Part shown: piece after piece, positions 46,614 through 54,661 of the stretch
Numbering within the stretch: position 1 is the first letter of the stretch
How the letters are laid out: each line of letters starts with the position of its first letter
Origin: Phycisphaerales bacterium
GTDB taxonomy: Bacteria > Planctomycetota > Phycisphaerae > Phycisphaerales > UBA1924
Direction of reading: 5' to 3'
DNA length: 64,000 nucleotides
Assembly: GCA_029260265.1 (NCBI GenBank)
Contig: JAJDDO010000019.1
Coordinates: 1 to 64,000, forward strand
Notes under the pieces: generated by a model
Told to the model about the DNA's origin: nothing
Seen by the model: the letters and a program-made list of their open reading frames with translations, nothing else
The model's database searches: none
Position numbers and translations under genes: made by a program

Positions 46614-47588
46614 TTAGCCTTCGGGCTCTGGGGATTCCTGCCCCCATCTCTTGAGCACCTCGGCAACCTGTCGCCCCACCTTGGCGAATGATGAACTCGG
46701 CAGAAGCCCCAGAGGGTTGCCAATCACCGCCAGCCGATTGTTGCGAACCGCGTTGATATCGAGCTCGGCGATCTTGCCGAGCATCATTCTCGCATGGGCC
46801 AGCGGATCAGCTTCGGTTTCGTTGGATGCGAACCGATCGGCCTCGGTGGTAACTCTGGGTGAAAAAAGCAGGATCGCGTCCGGGTTGAGCACGACGATGT
46901 CCTCGAAGTCCAGCTCGATCCACATGCTGCCCTCCGTGATCGCTGGATTGGCGCCGAGGCGTTCGATGAGCTGCGCATGAAACGACCTTGGCCCCATCGC
47001 ACCTGGCGGCTCCACCGCGCCAAGCACCAAGACCCGCCCACAACGATCAGCGATCGGCCCGAGGTCATCCCACGCGGCGGCGAGCGCGGAGCTGGGCATC
47101 GACATCTCTTGGAACCGAACGGTCGGGTCGATCTCGGTTTGCGATTTTTCACGCACGCCGACGAACTTGATGTACAGATCATCGAGCCCGTTGGCGATGT
47201 CATCAAGCGTGTCGAGCGGCATCGTGTGCACCGTCCAGCCGTGCTTGTCGGCCAATGCCCTAAGCCGTGAGGGAACGCCCGCGCTTGTTCGTTGATAAAA
47301 CACATGCGTTGGGTCCGCGTGGATCATCGCCTCGTAATCAACGCCGATCTCGGAGCCCACGATCGGCACCGAATCGCCGAGCACCATATCCCACGAGTGT
47401 TTGCCGACGATCTGATCCTCGAAACCCAGGTCTCTCAGCATGACCGCGATCGCCGGCGACATCACGGCAAAGCGATACTCGTCTTGCTGATTTGCGCTCG
47501 CAGCCGACGCACTGGGCGCACGCGAACACCCAACGATTGCAACGAAGAATATCAGAAACACAAGCAAGGCGGATCGTCTGCTCAGCAT
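46614..47588 (-). CDS. ABC-type cobalamin/siderophore/heme-like substrate-binding lipoprotein
   Basis: 324 residues from ATG at 47588. Signal peptide with lipobox VAIVGCS. The mature part matches the BtuF/TroA helical-backbone binding fold: RFAVMSPAIAVMLRDLGFEDQIVGKHSW near the start, VGSEIGVDYEAMIHADPTHVFYQ, a linking long helix, then LVLGAVEPPGAMG and DIVVLNPDAILLFSP. Typical ligands are cobalamin, heme or iron-siderophores. No permease or ATPase partner is adjacent. Its 3' end meets the heme-oxygenase-like gene, which hints at heme but proves nothing. Confidence 0.75.
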   Translation of the reverse strand: MLSRRSALLVFLIFFVAIVGCSRAPSASAASANQQDEYRFAVMSPAIAVMLRDLGFEDQIVGKHSWDMVLGDSVPIVGSEIGVDYEAMIHADPTHVFYQRTSAGVPSRLRALADKHGWTVHTMPLDTLDDIANGLDDLYIKFVGVREKSQTEIDPTVRFQEMSMPSSALAAAWDDLGPIADRCGRVLVLGAVEPPGAMGPRSFHAQLIERLGANPAITEGSMWIELDFEDIVVLNPDAILLFSPRVTTEADRFASNETEADPLAHARMMLGKIAELDINAVRNNRLAVIGNPLGLLPSSSFAKVGRQVAEVLKRWGQESPEPEG

Positions 47589-47599
47589 ACCAGAGGGTA

Positions 47600-49012
47600 T
47601 CAGCTCATCGACGAGCGGACACGCTCCATCAATGCGAATCCTGATTCGGCATCGAAGCACACAAATGGCCATGTGCGGTCCATTGTGAGCTTGTGCTGCT
47701 GCACGCTTGCCTGAGCCTCCGCTGCTTGGGCATCGAGCGCCGCGATCGCGGTCGAGTTTGTCGTCCGGTGCCGTTCGAGCAAATCGAGCAGCTCGCGGTA
47801 GCTCGCTCTTGGGTTCTCGCCCATTTCCTTGCGTCTTTGTATGCGATCGACCAGTTCTTGTTTGGTCTGTTGAAGTCGATCGTCACCGACCAGACCCGGG
47901 TTGTGCTTGGCCGCCTGCGCCAACCACCGAGCGCGGGCTGGGGCTGGGAGATCAGCAGCTTGGTCGCCTAGGTCAAGCACCTGCGTCGCCGTGACATGGG
48001 CCATCGGCGAGAGATCAGTCCCGCGCCAATGCTTGATCCAATGCTCAGTAACCCGGTCGTAGTTCCATCCTCCGGTGCCATGAATGAAGAGCTCACAGAG
48101 CGATCCGCGGACCAACGCGGTCATGGTCAGCCCGCGTGCGATCAGTTCGTCATCGGGAATCATCTCAATTTGATCCGCGTACACAGGCATCCGTTGTTCG
48201 CCCGGGCGAATGCGCCATAGCGGGAGCTCGATCCGCCCTGCTTGGACCTCCAGCATCCGAACACCCGCATCGGGGAACGCACGCGATGCGTCGTTGTACG
48301 CCTGCACGCAAGCATGCGGATCAGAACGCATAGATTTAATCAGGGATCTGAATGCGTTGGTTTTCGAGAGATCGCTGGCGAGAAGAACGATCGGCATCTC
48401 TCGACCAAGCCACTGGCACGCCAGTGCAACGACCGCGTTGCCGAACTGCCCAGCCAAAGATCCCTCCGCGCTGTATCCAGAGAGATAATCGACAAGCTCA
48501 TCGAGCACCGCGGGCATCTCGGCAGCGAAACTATGCGACGGCTCGATCGACGCCCCTGCAATACCAGCCCTCGGCGGATCGGCGATCTGCACGGTTCGTT
48601 CGCCGAGCTTATCACCCGTCCATTCAGGGATGCGAATAGTCATCGGATCAATCGCGTCCTGGTCGGGGATGATCCAGACTGGTCGGGCTCCTGTTTGCTC
48701 TGCAGCGTGCATCAAGCTCGCGATCTTGGCGACGATCCCCGGATGGAACACCATCGCCTGGTGCCCGCTCATCACGATCGGCGCATCGACTGGCAAACCA
48801 AGAATCCGACGATCGTGCTCAGCGTGCTCGGAGATTGATCGTTCGCTGAGCGCATCACGCCAGCGATCGAACCCGGGCTCGACAATAATCTGTTCGATCT
48901 TCGATGGATAGAGATGCTGCTCTTGCTGCAATACGAACCCCTCATCGATGCAACACCCCGAATCCACGCCCTTATCCCAAACAGTCTGCGTTGATATCGG
49001 CGTACGCCTCAT
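47600..49012 (-). CDS. BshC-like protein (putative bacillithiol cysteine-adding enzyme)
   Basis: 470 residues from ATG at 49012, which overlaps the 3' end of the glycosyltransferase gene by 41 bases. A TTG at codon 28 with GAGGGG six bases upstream is a credible alternative start. The sequence shows the BshC-type pattern: VMSGHQAMVFHPGIVAKIASLMHAA (family GQQxGLxxGPxxxxxK), PVWIIPDQDAID, then PLWRIRPGEQR, and a C-terminal coiled coil (about 370-450). Resemblance is partial, and BshA/BshB genes are absent from the window. It could act on another thiol or sugar-amine. It is 11 bases upstream of the binding-lipoprotein gene and likely co-transcribed with it. Confidence 0.55.
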   Translation of the reverse strand: MRRTPISTQTVWDKGVDSGCCIDEGFVLQQEQHLYPSKIEQIIVEPGFDRWRDALSERSISEHAEHDRRILGLPVDAPIVMSGHQAMVFHPGIVAKIASLMHAAEQTGARPVWIIPDQDAIDPMTIRIPEWTGDKLGERTVQIADPPRAGIAGASIEPSHSFAAEMPAVLDELVDYLSGYSAEGSLAGQFGNAVVALACQWLGREMPIVLLASDLSKTNAFRSLIKSMRSDPHACVQAYNDASRAFPDAGVRMLEVQAGRIELPLWRIRPGEQRMPVYADQIEMIPDDELIARGLTMTALVRGSLCELFIHGTGGWNYDRVTEHWIKHWRGTDLSPMAHVTATQVLDLGDQAADLPAPARARWLAQAAKHNPGLVGDDRLQQTKQELVDRIQRRKEMGENPRASYRELLDLLERHRTTNSTAIAALDAQAAEAQASVQQHKLTMDRTWPFVCFDAESGFALMERVRSSMS

Positions 49013-49730
49013 CTGGGAGCATGGAAGCGTATTGGTCGAGCGTCCGGTGCATCACGCATCGGTAATGGCGGAGGCGTTCCGCGGGAACATCGAGCCCGCC
49101 GCCAAAGGTGCGAGAGAGATCATTGTAGATCAGGTCCACTGGAATCTCAGAGATCCGCAACCCGTTGGCGACCGCTTGCACCCAGAACTCCATCGGGAAG
49201 GCGTACCCGGTCTCTTTGAGATCCAGCTTGTTCATCGCCGAGACCCGGTGGGCCTTGAACCCGCAGAATCCGTCTGTCAGCGTGAGTTCGAGCCGATCGT
49301 TGAGCTCGGTCGTGATCTGCATATTGATCGACCGCCGATCCTCCGGGGCCGCGTCGCTGGGTGCATCAAGATCGAGGTACCGTGAGCCGGAGATGATGTC
49401 GTGCGTGTCGTCTTGGATCTTTGCGAAGAACTCGGGCAATCGTTCTGGTTCATGCTGATCGTCGCAGTCCATCGTGATGACCCAGTCGTATCGGTCGCGT
49501 TGGGCTCGGCGGAATGCATCAATCAAGGATTGCCCATACCCGGCGTTGACGCCGTGCTGGATAATGTCCAGCCCCATCGGTCTCCGGAGATCATTGAGTA
49601 TCCCGGGCGTGCCATCGGTCGAGCCGTCATCAATGACGAGGATCTGTCCGGTGTATTCACGGATCCTCTCGATCACCGAGCGGACATGGGCAGCCTCGTT
49701 GTAAACAGGTATCGCGATCAGTGTTGACAT
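48972..49730 (-). CDS. family 2 glycosyltransferase (dolichyl-phosphate mannosyltransferase-like)
   Basis: 252 residues from ATG at 49730 with GGAG upstream (ATG 49745 is an alternative). GT-A fold marks: LIAIPVYNEAAHVRSVIERI, LVIDDGSTDGTPGIL, GYGQSLIDAFRRA and the metal-binding acidic cluster TMDCDDQHEPE (Asp88, Asp90, Asp91). No membrane segment is seen, so it is the soluble DPM1-like form that would charge a lipid carrier or a cytoplasmic-face glycolipid. The 3' end overlaps the BshC-like gene, implying coupled expression. Confidence 0.87.
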   Translation of the reverse strand: MSTLIAIPVYNEAAHVRSVIERIREYTGQILVIDDGSTDGTPGILNDLRRPMGLDIIQHGVNAGYGQSLIDAFRRAQRDRYDWVITMDCDDQHEPERLPEFFAKIQDDTHDIISGSRYLDLDAPSDAAPEDRRSINMQITTELNDRLELTLTDGFCGFKAHRVSAMNKLDLKETGYAFPMEFWVQAVANGLRISEIPVDLIYNDLSRTFGGGLDVPAERLRHYRCVMHRTLDQYASMLPDEAYADINADCLG

Positions 49731-49799
49731 CGAATAGATCTCCATGAATACCGCCCAAGCGTCGGGCCTTGATCATACGGAACGATCAGTACGAAACCT

Positions 49800-50456
49800 T
49801 TATTCCTCTTTCGAATCTGAATCTTGAGATTCTTCGCTCTTCGAAGCCGCCTCCGCACGGGCCAGCGAGGTGTACGCAGCGAACCCGAATGGGGCACCAT
49901 CAATATGGTCCTGGTCGATATGAGAGCCCTCCTCAGCGGCCCGCTCGAGCTGCTCGACGAGCTCGGCGGACAATGAGTGCACGCCAGAAATCTGAGAAAT
50001 CGGCAGGGTGTACGACTCGCCCGTCGGGGTCTTGATCCGAAAAATGGTGCATTGGACATCCGTCGCGACCGATCGATCAACCCCGGGCACCACGGAAGAG
50101 CAAGAAAACACCGGGTAGATATCCGCGATCGGGATCCGCTGCCCAAGGGTTGTGATCACGCCCACCCGCCCGTCAAACATGTCGTCGATCGGTTCAGGGC
50201 TTGCTTGTGCGCCGGTGACGGTGGGCGAAACCCTGCCCGTGGTTTTGGTGGCTGCGGTCGCCATCGCCATCAATATATCGCGGACCACATTGTTCCAGAA
50301 CACATTACGACGAAGGAGCACCCGCTCGGCGGGGATCTCGCCCATCGGTTGCCCGCTCCCTGAGCTGGGGGTATGCCCCATCGCCACCGAGTTGGGCGAT
50401 CCGCCGCCCAAACTCGACGGGCATACATTCAGGCTTTCAATCGGATCGTTCGTCAT
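49800..50456 (-). CDS. conserved-looking hypothetical protein
   Basis: 218 residues from ATG at 50456 with GAGGAG seven to ten bases upstream. The N-terminal ~35 residues are Ser/Gly/Pro-rich, followed by NVVRDILMAMATAA, then a compact beta-type core with VGVITTLGQRIPIADIYPVF and ESYTLPISQISGVHSLS, and a charged helical C-terminus. No signal peptide. I do not recognise the family. It lies 114 bases downstream of the ABC ATPase stop on the same strand. Confidence 0.6.
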   Translation of the reverse strand: MTNDPIESLNVCPSSLGGGSPNSVAMGHTPSSGSGQPMGEIPAERVLLRRNVFWNNVVRDILMAMATAATKTTGRVSPTVTGAQASPEPIDDMFDGRVGVITTLGQRIPIADIYPVFSCSSVVPGVDRSVATDVQCTIFRIKTPTGESYTLPISQISGVHSLSAELVEQLERAAEEGSHIDQDHIDGAPFGFAAYTSLARAEAASKSEESQDSDSKEE

Positions 50457-50569
50457 CACTTGGCTCCTCAGCGGATTGCGTGGGTCATCAGTTGGTGAAC
50501 AACCCGTTTCAGCACAGGATTCTTCGCACCAAAGTCGCGAATTGAAACCCAAAGAACCTGAAACCCCGG

Positions 50570-51253
50570 CTACACGCCATCCAAAGCCGGTGATGCGGGT
50601 TGATCGTGCAATGATTCAACCCGAACAACCGAATCGGCCAGCGCTGCAGCGGCCTGTTGGCGATGGGTGGCGATCAGAACCGTCGTCGGCGTGTCATTCC
50701 AACGCCCCCGAAGAAGCCCGCAGATCGAATCAATCCGGTCCGCGTCCAGCCCCGAGAAGGGCTCATCGAGCAGCAACAACGCCGGGCGGCGAACCATCGC
50801 CCGAGCCAACGCGACGCGCCGTCGTTGCCCGCCAGAGAGCGCCGCGGGCTTGCGCCCCAAGCACCCGTCAATCCCCATCGCCGAGGCAATCTTGAAGGTC
50901 TGCGCCCGCGCCTCAACGCGTGTGCCCCCCTGCGCTCGCACCGCGCGTTCGAGGTGTTTGCGTGCGCTCAGGTGCGGATAGAGCGCGTCATGCTGGAACA
51001 CCATCGCGATGCCGCGTTTATCTGGACGCACGCCGAGCATGGACCGTTCGCCGAGGGAGATGGTCCCGCTCGTGGGCGTGATGAGCCCGGCGATCATCAT
51101 CAGGAGCGTGGTCTTCCCGCAACCAGAATCGCCGATAACCGCGAGGACCTGCCCGCAGGAGAGTTCAAACGAAACCGGCGGCAGCGCAAGAACCCGGCCG
51201 CGTGATCCGTGGGCGTAAGTCTTTGAGAGGTTATTGATCTGCAGGTGTGCCAA
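50570..51253 (-). CDS. ABC transporter ATP-binding protein
   Basis: 227 residues. Walker A GDSGCGKTT (about 41-49), Q-loop VFQHDALYP, signature LSGGQRRRVALARA, Walker B LLLLDEPFSGLD and switch His ATHR. The fold and motifs fit importer ATPases of the nitrate/sulfate/polyamine type. TTG at 51253 is the best start because AHLQINNLSKTYAHG begins the usual first strand there; an in-frame ATG at 51307 would add an unrelated tail. No permease or binding-protein gene is adjacent, so the transporter partner lies elsewhere. Confidence 0.85.
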   Translation of the reverse strand: MAHLQINNLSKTYAHGSRGRVLALPPVSFELSCGQVLAVIGDSGCGKTTLLMMIAGLITPTSGTISLGERSMLGVRPDKRGIAMVFQHDALYPHLSARKHLERAVRAQGGTRVEARAQTFKIASAMGIDGCLGRKPAALSGGQRRRVALARAMVRRPALLLLDEPFSGLDADRIDSICGLLRGRWNDTPTTVLIATHRQQAAAALADSVVRVESLHDQPASPALDGV

Positions 51254-51417
51254 GTTGTTTCTTTCTGATTCTGTCCTTACACACGGTAGCACACCTTCGG
51301 GGTTCATCCAAACCACACAACCGGCAGGGACGCCCACCAAACACGACGGTCCGCTCTGTTGTGTACCAAGTCTGGGGATTGATACGCCGATGATTTTATC
51401 ACACGGAGGAGATTGCT

Positions 51418-51726
51418 ATGGATCAGGACAAGAAGGCATTTAATGAGGTTCGCGCCCTGCTGGGCAAGCTCGATCGCTCGATCGACGAGGCCCGCTCACG
51501 CAGGCTCGGACCGCCCCCGCAGGATGAACAGAGCTCAAAGCCCGCTTCATCAGATCAGCCTTCGAACGCGGATCTTGACCAAGAAATCGGGCAGTCCTCT
51601 TCAAGTGCACAGCAGACCGAGCTCCAACGCCGCGGCGCCCTCTTCGGGCGTGCCAAGCCGCTCAACCGTGACGCCGGATCTGAATGGAAGAGCACCAACA
51701 ACAATGACGACATTCAGATCGGGTGA
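51418..51726 (+). CDS. small polar hypothetical protein
   Basis: 102 residues with a strong ribosome site (GGAGGA) before ATG 51418. Highly charged: a helical start KKAFNEVRALLGKLDRSIDEARSRR, then a Pro/Ser/Gln-rich disordered middle and an Asn/Asp-rich end. No signal or membrane segment. Not recognised. It stands alone between divergent and convergent neighbours, so it has its own promoter. Confidence 0.6.
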   Translation: MDQDKKAFNEVRALLGKLDRSIDEARSRRLGPPPQDEQSSKPASSDQPSNADLDQEIGQSSSSAQQTELQRRGALFGRAKPLNRDAGSEWKSTNNNDDIQIG

Positions 51727-51744
51727 TCTGCACACCCGATCGTC

Positions 51745-53583
51745 CTACTCCCCTAGTTGATCTTTGATCCATTGTTCGATCTTTGATTCGAGCACCGGCA
51801 GCGGCAGTGCGCCGTCGCCCAGCACCACCTCGTGGAATGCGCGGACATCAAAGCCCTCGCCGAGTTCTTCTTCAGCGCGCCCACGCAGCTCGATGATCTT
51901 GAGCTCACCGATCTTGTACCCCGTTGCCTGCCCGGGCCAACCGATGTACCGATCAACCTCCGCCTCGATGTTGTGCATCGACAGCGCGCTGTTGAGCTGC
52001 ATGAAACTGATCGCCTTCTCACGCGACCATCCCTTGGCATGGATTCCCGTGTCGACCACCAGCCGCATCGCCCGCCACATCTCGTAGCTGAGCCTTCCGA
52101 AGTTGTCATACGGATCGACAAACAACCCCAGCTCGCCCTCGCCCATTTCGAGCCCGAGCTTTTCTGCATACAACCCCCACCCCTCGACGAACCCGGTGAA
52201 TCCCATGCGTTTGCGGATCGGATGCTGATCTTCGGCTTCCTGCGCGATCGCAACCTGCAGGTGGTGCCCGGGCATGGCTTCATGCAGGGTCAGCGCGAGC
52301 ATCTCGAACCTGGGACGCTGATCAAGGTGCGAGAGGTTGGCCATGAAGTTGCCCGCACGCCCGGTCTTTGCTGATCCAGGATAGTAATACGCCGTCGGCC
52401 CAGACTCCGCAGAATAATCGGGCAGCGGACGCACGCCATACGGCAAACGAGGCAGCACCGAAAACAACTCGGGCAGGTGCCCGTCGATCAGCTTGCCCAT
52501 CGCACGGTATCCATCAAGAAGATCCCGCGGCTCAGAGTAGTAAAACCGCTCGTCAGTGCGGAGAAACTCGGTAAACGCATCAAACATCGCGTATCCATCA
52601 TCCCACTCTATCCCGGCGTTGAGTGATTCATCTGTGAACCAATCGGATTGGAAAATAACTTCCATCATCTCTCCACGAATACGAAACACCTCCATCACGC
52701 CGCGATCATGGATCTCGTCGGCGGTCAACGCAAGCGTCGTGTGGTGCGCCAATGCCTTGTTGTACCCATCAACCCCGTCGATCCCCGCAGAGGCGCCAAT
52801 CGATTCGCGGCAGGCAGGTATGTACTCGTTCTGCAAGAACAACGCAAGCTCGGTGTAGACCGGGATGATCCGCTCTGCAATCACTCGGCGCGCATCGACT
52901 GCGACCGGATCGTTCTGGTCGAGTGCCCTGTATGGCAGATAAAAGGGTGACCGGGTGACATCGTTGCGGATCTCGGCGCTTGCCTGCGCCAATGCCTGGG
53001 CGATCGCAGGCTGAACGATCACCCTTGGCGGGACACGCCCCGCGTCCATACCCAGCCGCATGTTGTCGATCGTGTCGCCCACCACGATCGGGACACGCTT
53101 GAGCCGGGTGAGGTAATCCTTGCGGTCTTGCTCGCCCTGCATCCGAGCCCGCGAACCGAGCTGAGGCAACCAGACCTGAGGCCCGGACATCGAGCTGATC
53201 GGCATCATCCAGCGGTCCAACTCACTCATCTGGATCCGGTCATCGAGCCAATACGCCAGCAGGTCCGCATCGGTATGGTCTGCCTCGGTGAATCCGTGGG
53301 TATCAAGCTCGCGGAGATCCTCTCGGATCATCTTCAACAGATCGTCATGCCTGCGCTGGGCGTCGGCGGTCACCTCGCCGAGCTGCCCGTTGCGTGAATC
53401 ATCATCCAAAAGCGTGGCAACACCGATCGGATCGGTCTCAAACTCGATCAGAATCAGTCTGTTCATGATGCTCCAAAGACCGGCGTCGCGGTCTGGGGGA
53501 CAATCGGGCACGCCGGCATATGAAAACGAGGAGCCGAGCAGGGTGAGGATGACAAAGACGAGGCGTGAGATGGGATGATTCAT
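51745..53583 (-). CDS. secreted DUF885 protein (putative zinc hydrolase)
   Basis: 612 residues with a signal peptide (cleaved near SSFSYAG). The DUF885 core is clear in the C-terminal half: LTLHEAMPGHHLQ, a HExxH-like metal site of the family (His-Glu-Ala-x-Pro-Gly-His-His), followed by FVEGWGLYAEKLGLEMG and YIGWPGQATGYKIGELKI. Known or suspected members are metallopeptidase-like. The N-terminal half is helical. It is probably periplasmic and may hydrolyse peptides or cell-wall compounds. Single gene, with tRNA-Gln divergently upstream. Confidence 0.86.
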   Translation of the reverse strand: MNHPISRLVFVILTLLGSSFSYAGVPDCPPDRDAGLWSIMNRLILIEFETDPIGVATLLDDDSRNGQLGEVTADAQRRHDDLLKMIREDLRELDTHGFTEADHTDADLLAYWLDDRIQMSELDRWMMPISSMSGPQVWLPQLGSRARMQGEQDRKDYLTRLKRVPIVVGDTIDNMRLGMDAGRVPPRVIVQPAIAQALAQASAEIRNDVTRSPFYLPYRALDQNDPVAVDARRVIAERIIPVYTELALFLQNEYIPACRESIGASAGIDGVDGYNKALAHHTTLALTADEIHDRGVMEVFRIRGEMMEVIFQSDWFTDESLNAGIEWDDGYAMFDAFTEFLRTDERFYYSEPRDLLDGYRAMGKLIDGHLPELFSVLPRLPYGVRPLPDYSAESGPTAYYYPGSAKTGRAGNFMANLSHLDQRPRFEMLALTLHEAMPGHHLQVAIAQEAEDQHPIRKRMGFTGFVEGWGLYAEKLGLEMGEGELGLFVDPYDNFGRLSYEMWRAMRLVVDTGIHAKGWSREKAISFMQLNSALSMHNIEAEVDRYIGWPGQATGYKIGELKIIELRGRAEEELGEGFDVRAFHEVVLGDGALPLPVLESKIEQWIKDQLGE

Positions 53584-53678
53584 GCCATGAGGGTACGGCG
53601 ATCATGGTCATTGGGCTTGCCCTTGGCGATGATCGGCGTACGATACTTGTCCGCCGACGCCCTGATGGGCGTCTGGGC

Positions 53679-53750
53679 GGGGGAATGGTGTAATTGGTAG
53701 CACGAGGGATTCTGATTCCCTTAGTTCGGGTTCAAGTCCCGGTTCCCCTA
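53679..53750 (+). tRNA. tRNA-Gln (anticodon CTG)
   Basis: Acceptor GGGGGAA pairs with TTCCCCT (G-T at the first pair). D-arm GTGTAATTGGTAGCAC, anticodon arm with loop TTCTGAT giving CTG, T-arm TCGGG-TTCAAGT-CCCGG. CCA is not encoded. A hairpin follows. Confidence 0.94.
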
Positions 53751-53763
53751 TTTCACGCGATTT

Positions 53764-53784
53764 ACACGCCCCGACGGGGCGTGT
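53764..53784 (+). terminator. hairpin after tRNA-Gln
   Basis: ACACGCC-CCGACGG-GGCGTGT forms a 7-8-bp stem followed by CTTTGT. The T tract is weak, but the position after tRNA-Gln and before the next gene supports termination. Confidence 0.6.
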
Positions 53785-53830
53785 CTTTGTATCGTGTCTC
53801 TGTCAACCGACCTAACCGCGGAGACCGCTC

Positions 53831-54619
53831 ATGACCGACAGTGCAATGCTCACCAAGCTCGATATCGCCCGCAACTGGCTGCCGCGATACACCGGGATGC
53901 CGATCGATAAGTTCGGCGACAACATCCTGCTGACCAACTTCGCCAGCTATGTCACCACCTTCGCCGATCGGTTCGGGTGCAATGTCCAAGGCGAGGGGCG
54001 ACCGATGCAGGCCGCGACGAACAACGACGGGCTCACGATTGTCAACTTCGGGATCGGCTCGCCCAACGCCGCGATCATCATGGACCTGCTCGTTGCACGC
54101 AACCCGCAGGGCGTGCTCTTCCTCGGCAAGTGCGGCGGGCTCAAAGACTCCACCGAGATCGGGCACTTTGTCCTGCCCATCGCCGCCATCCGTGGCGAGG
54201 GCACGAGCGACGACTATTTCCCGCCGGAGGTCCCCGCGCTGCCGAGCTTTAAACTCCACAAGTTTGTCTCCGACAAAATCGTCGAGCATCATCTCGAATA
54301 CCGCACCGGCGTCGTCTACACGACCAACCGGCGTGTTTGGGAGCACGACAAAAAGTTCATGGGTCGGCTCAAACGCATGACGGCGCTCGCCATCGACATG
54401 GAAACCGCGACCGTATTTATCGTCGGGCATCACAACCAGATCGCACGCGGGGCGTTGCTGCTTGTCTCCGATGTGCCGCTGACACCCGACGGCGTGAAGA
54501 CCGAAGAATCGGACCAGGCGGTGACCAAAAACTACGCCACCATGCACCTTGATATTGGCATCGAAGCGATGACCAAAATCGGCTCACAGGGCGAACCGAT
54601 CAAGCATTTCACCTACTGA
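53831..54619 (+). CDS. AMP nucleosidase (short form)
   Basis: Hydrolyses AMP to adenine and ribose-5-phosphate. 262 residues from ATG at 53831 with GGAG upstream. Nucleoside-phosphorylase/nucleosidase fold: VNFGIGSPNAAIIMDLL (phosphate/ribose loop), LGKCGGLKD, and the base/ribose-binding LAIDMETATVF with catalytic Glu. The size matches the short bacterial type found in Bacteroidetes and planctomycetes and not the two-domain E. coli Amn. It is cytoplasmic in purine salvage and AMP-level control. Converges on the CRTAC1 gene. Confidence 0.88.
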   Translation: MTDSAMLTKLDIARNWLPRYTGMPIDKFGDNILLTNFASYVTTFADRFGCNVQGEGRPMQAATNNDGLTIVNFGIGSPNAAIIMDLLVARNPQGVLFLGKCGGLKDSTEIGHFVLPIAAIRGEGTSDDYFPPEVPALPSFKLHKFVSDKIVEHHLEYRTGVVYTTNRRVWEHDKKFMGRLKRMTALAIDMETATVFIVGHHNQIARGALLLVSDVPLTPDGVKTEESDQAVTKNYATMHLDIGIEAMTKIGSQGEPIKHFTY

Positions 54620-54661
54620 ACCGCTGCCCATTCGCACCCCGGCTCTTCGCGGACGCTGTGA

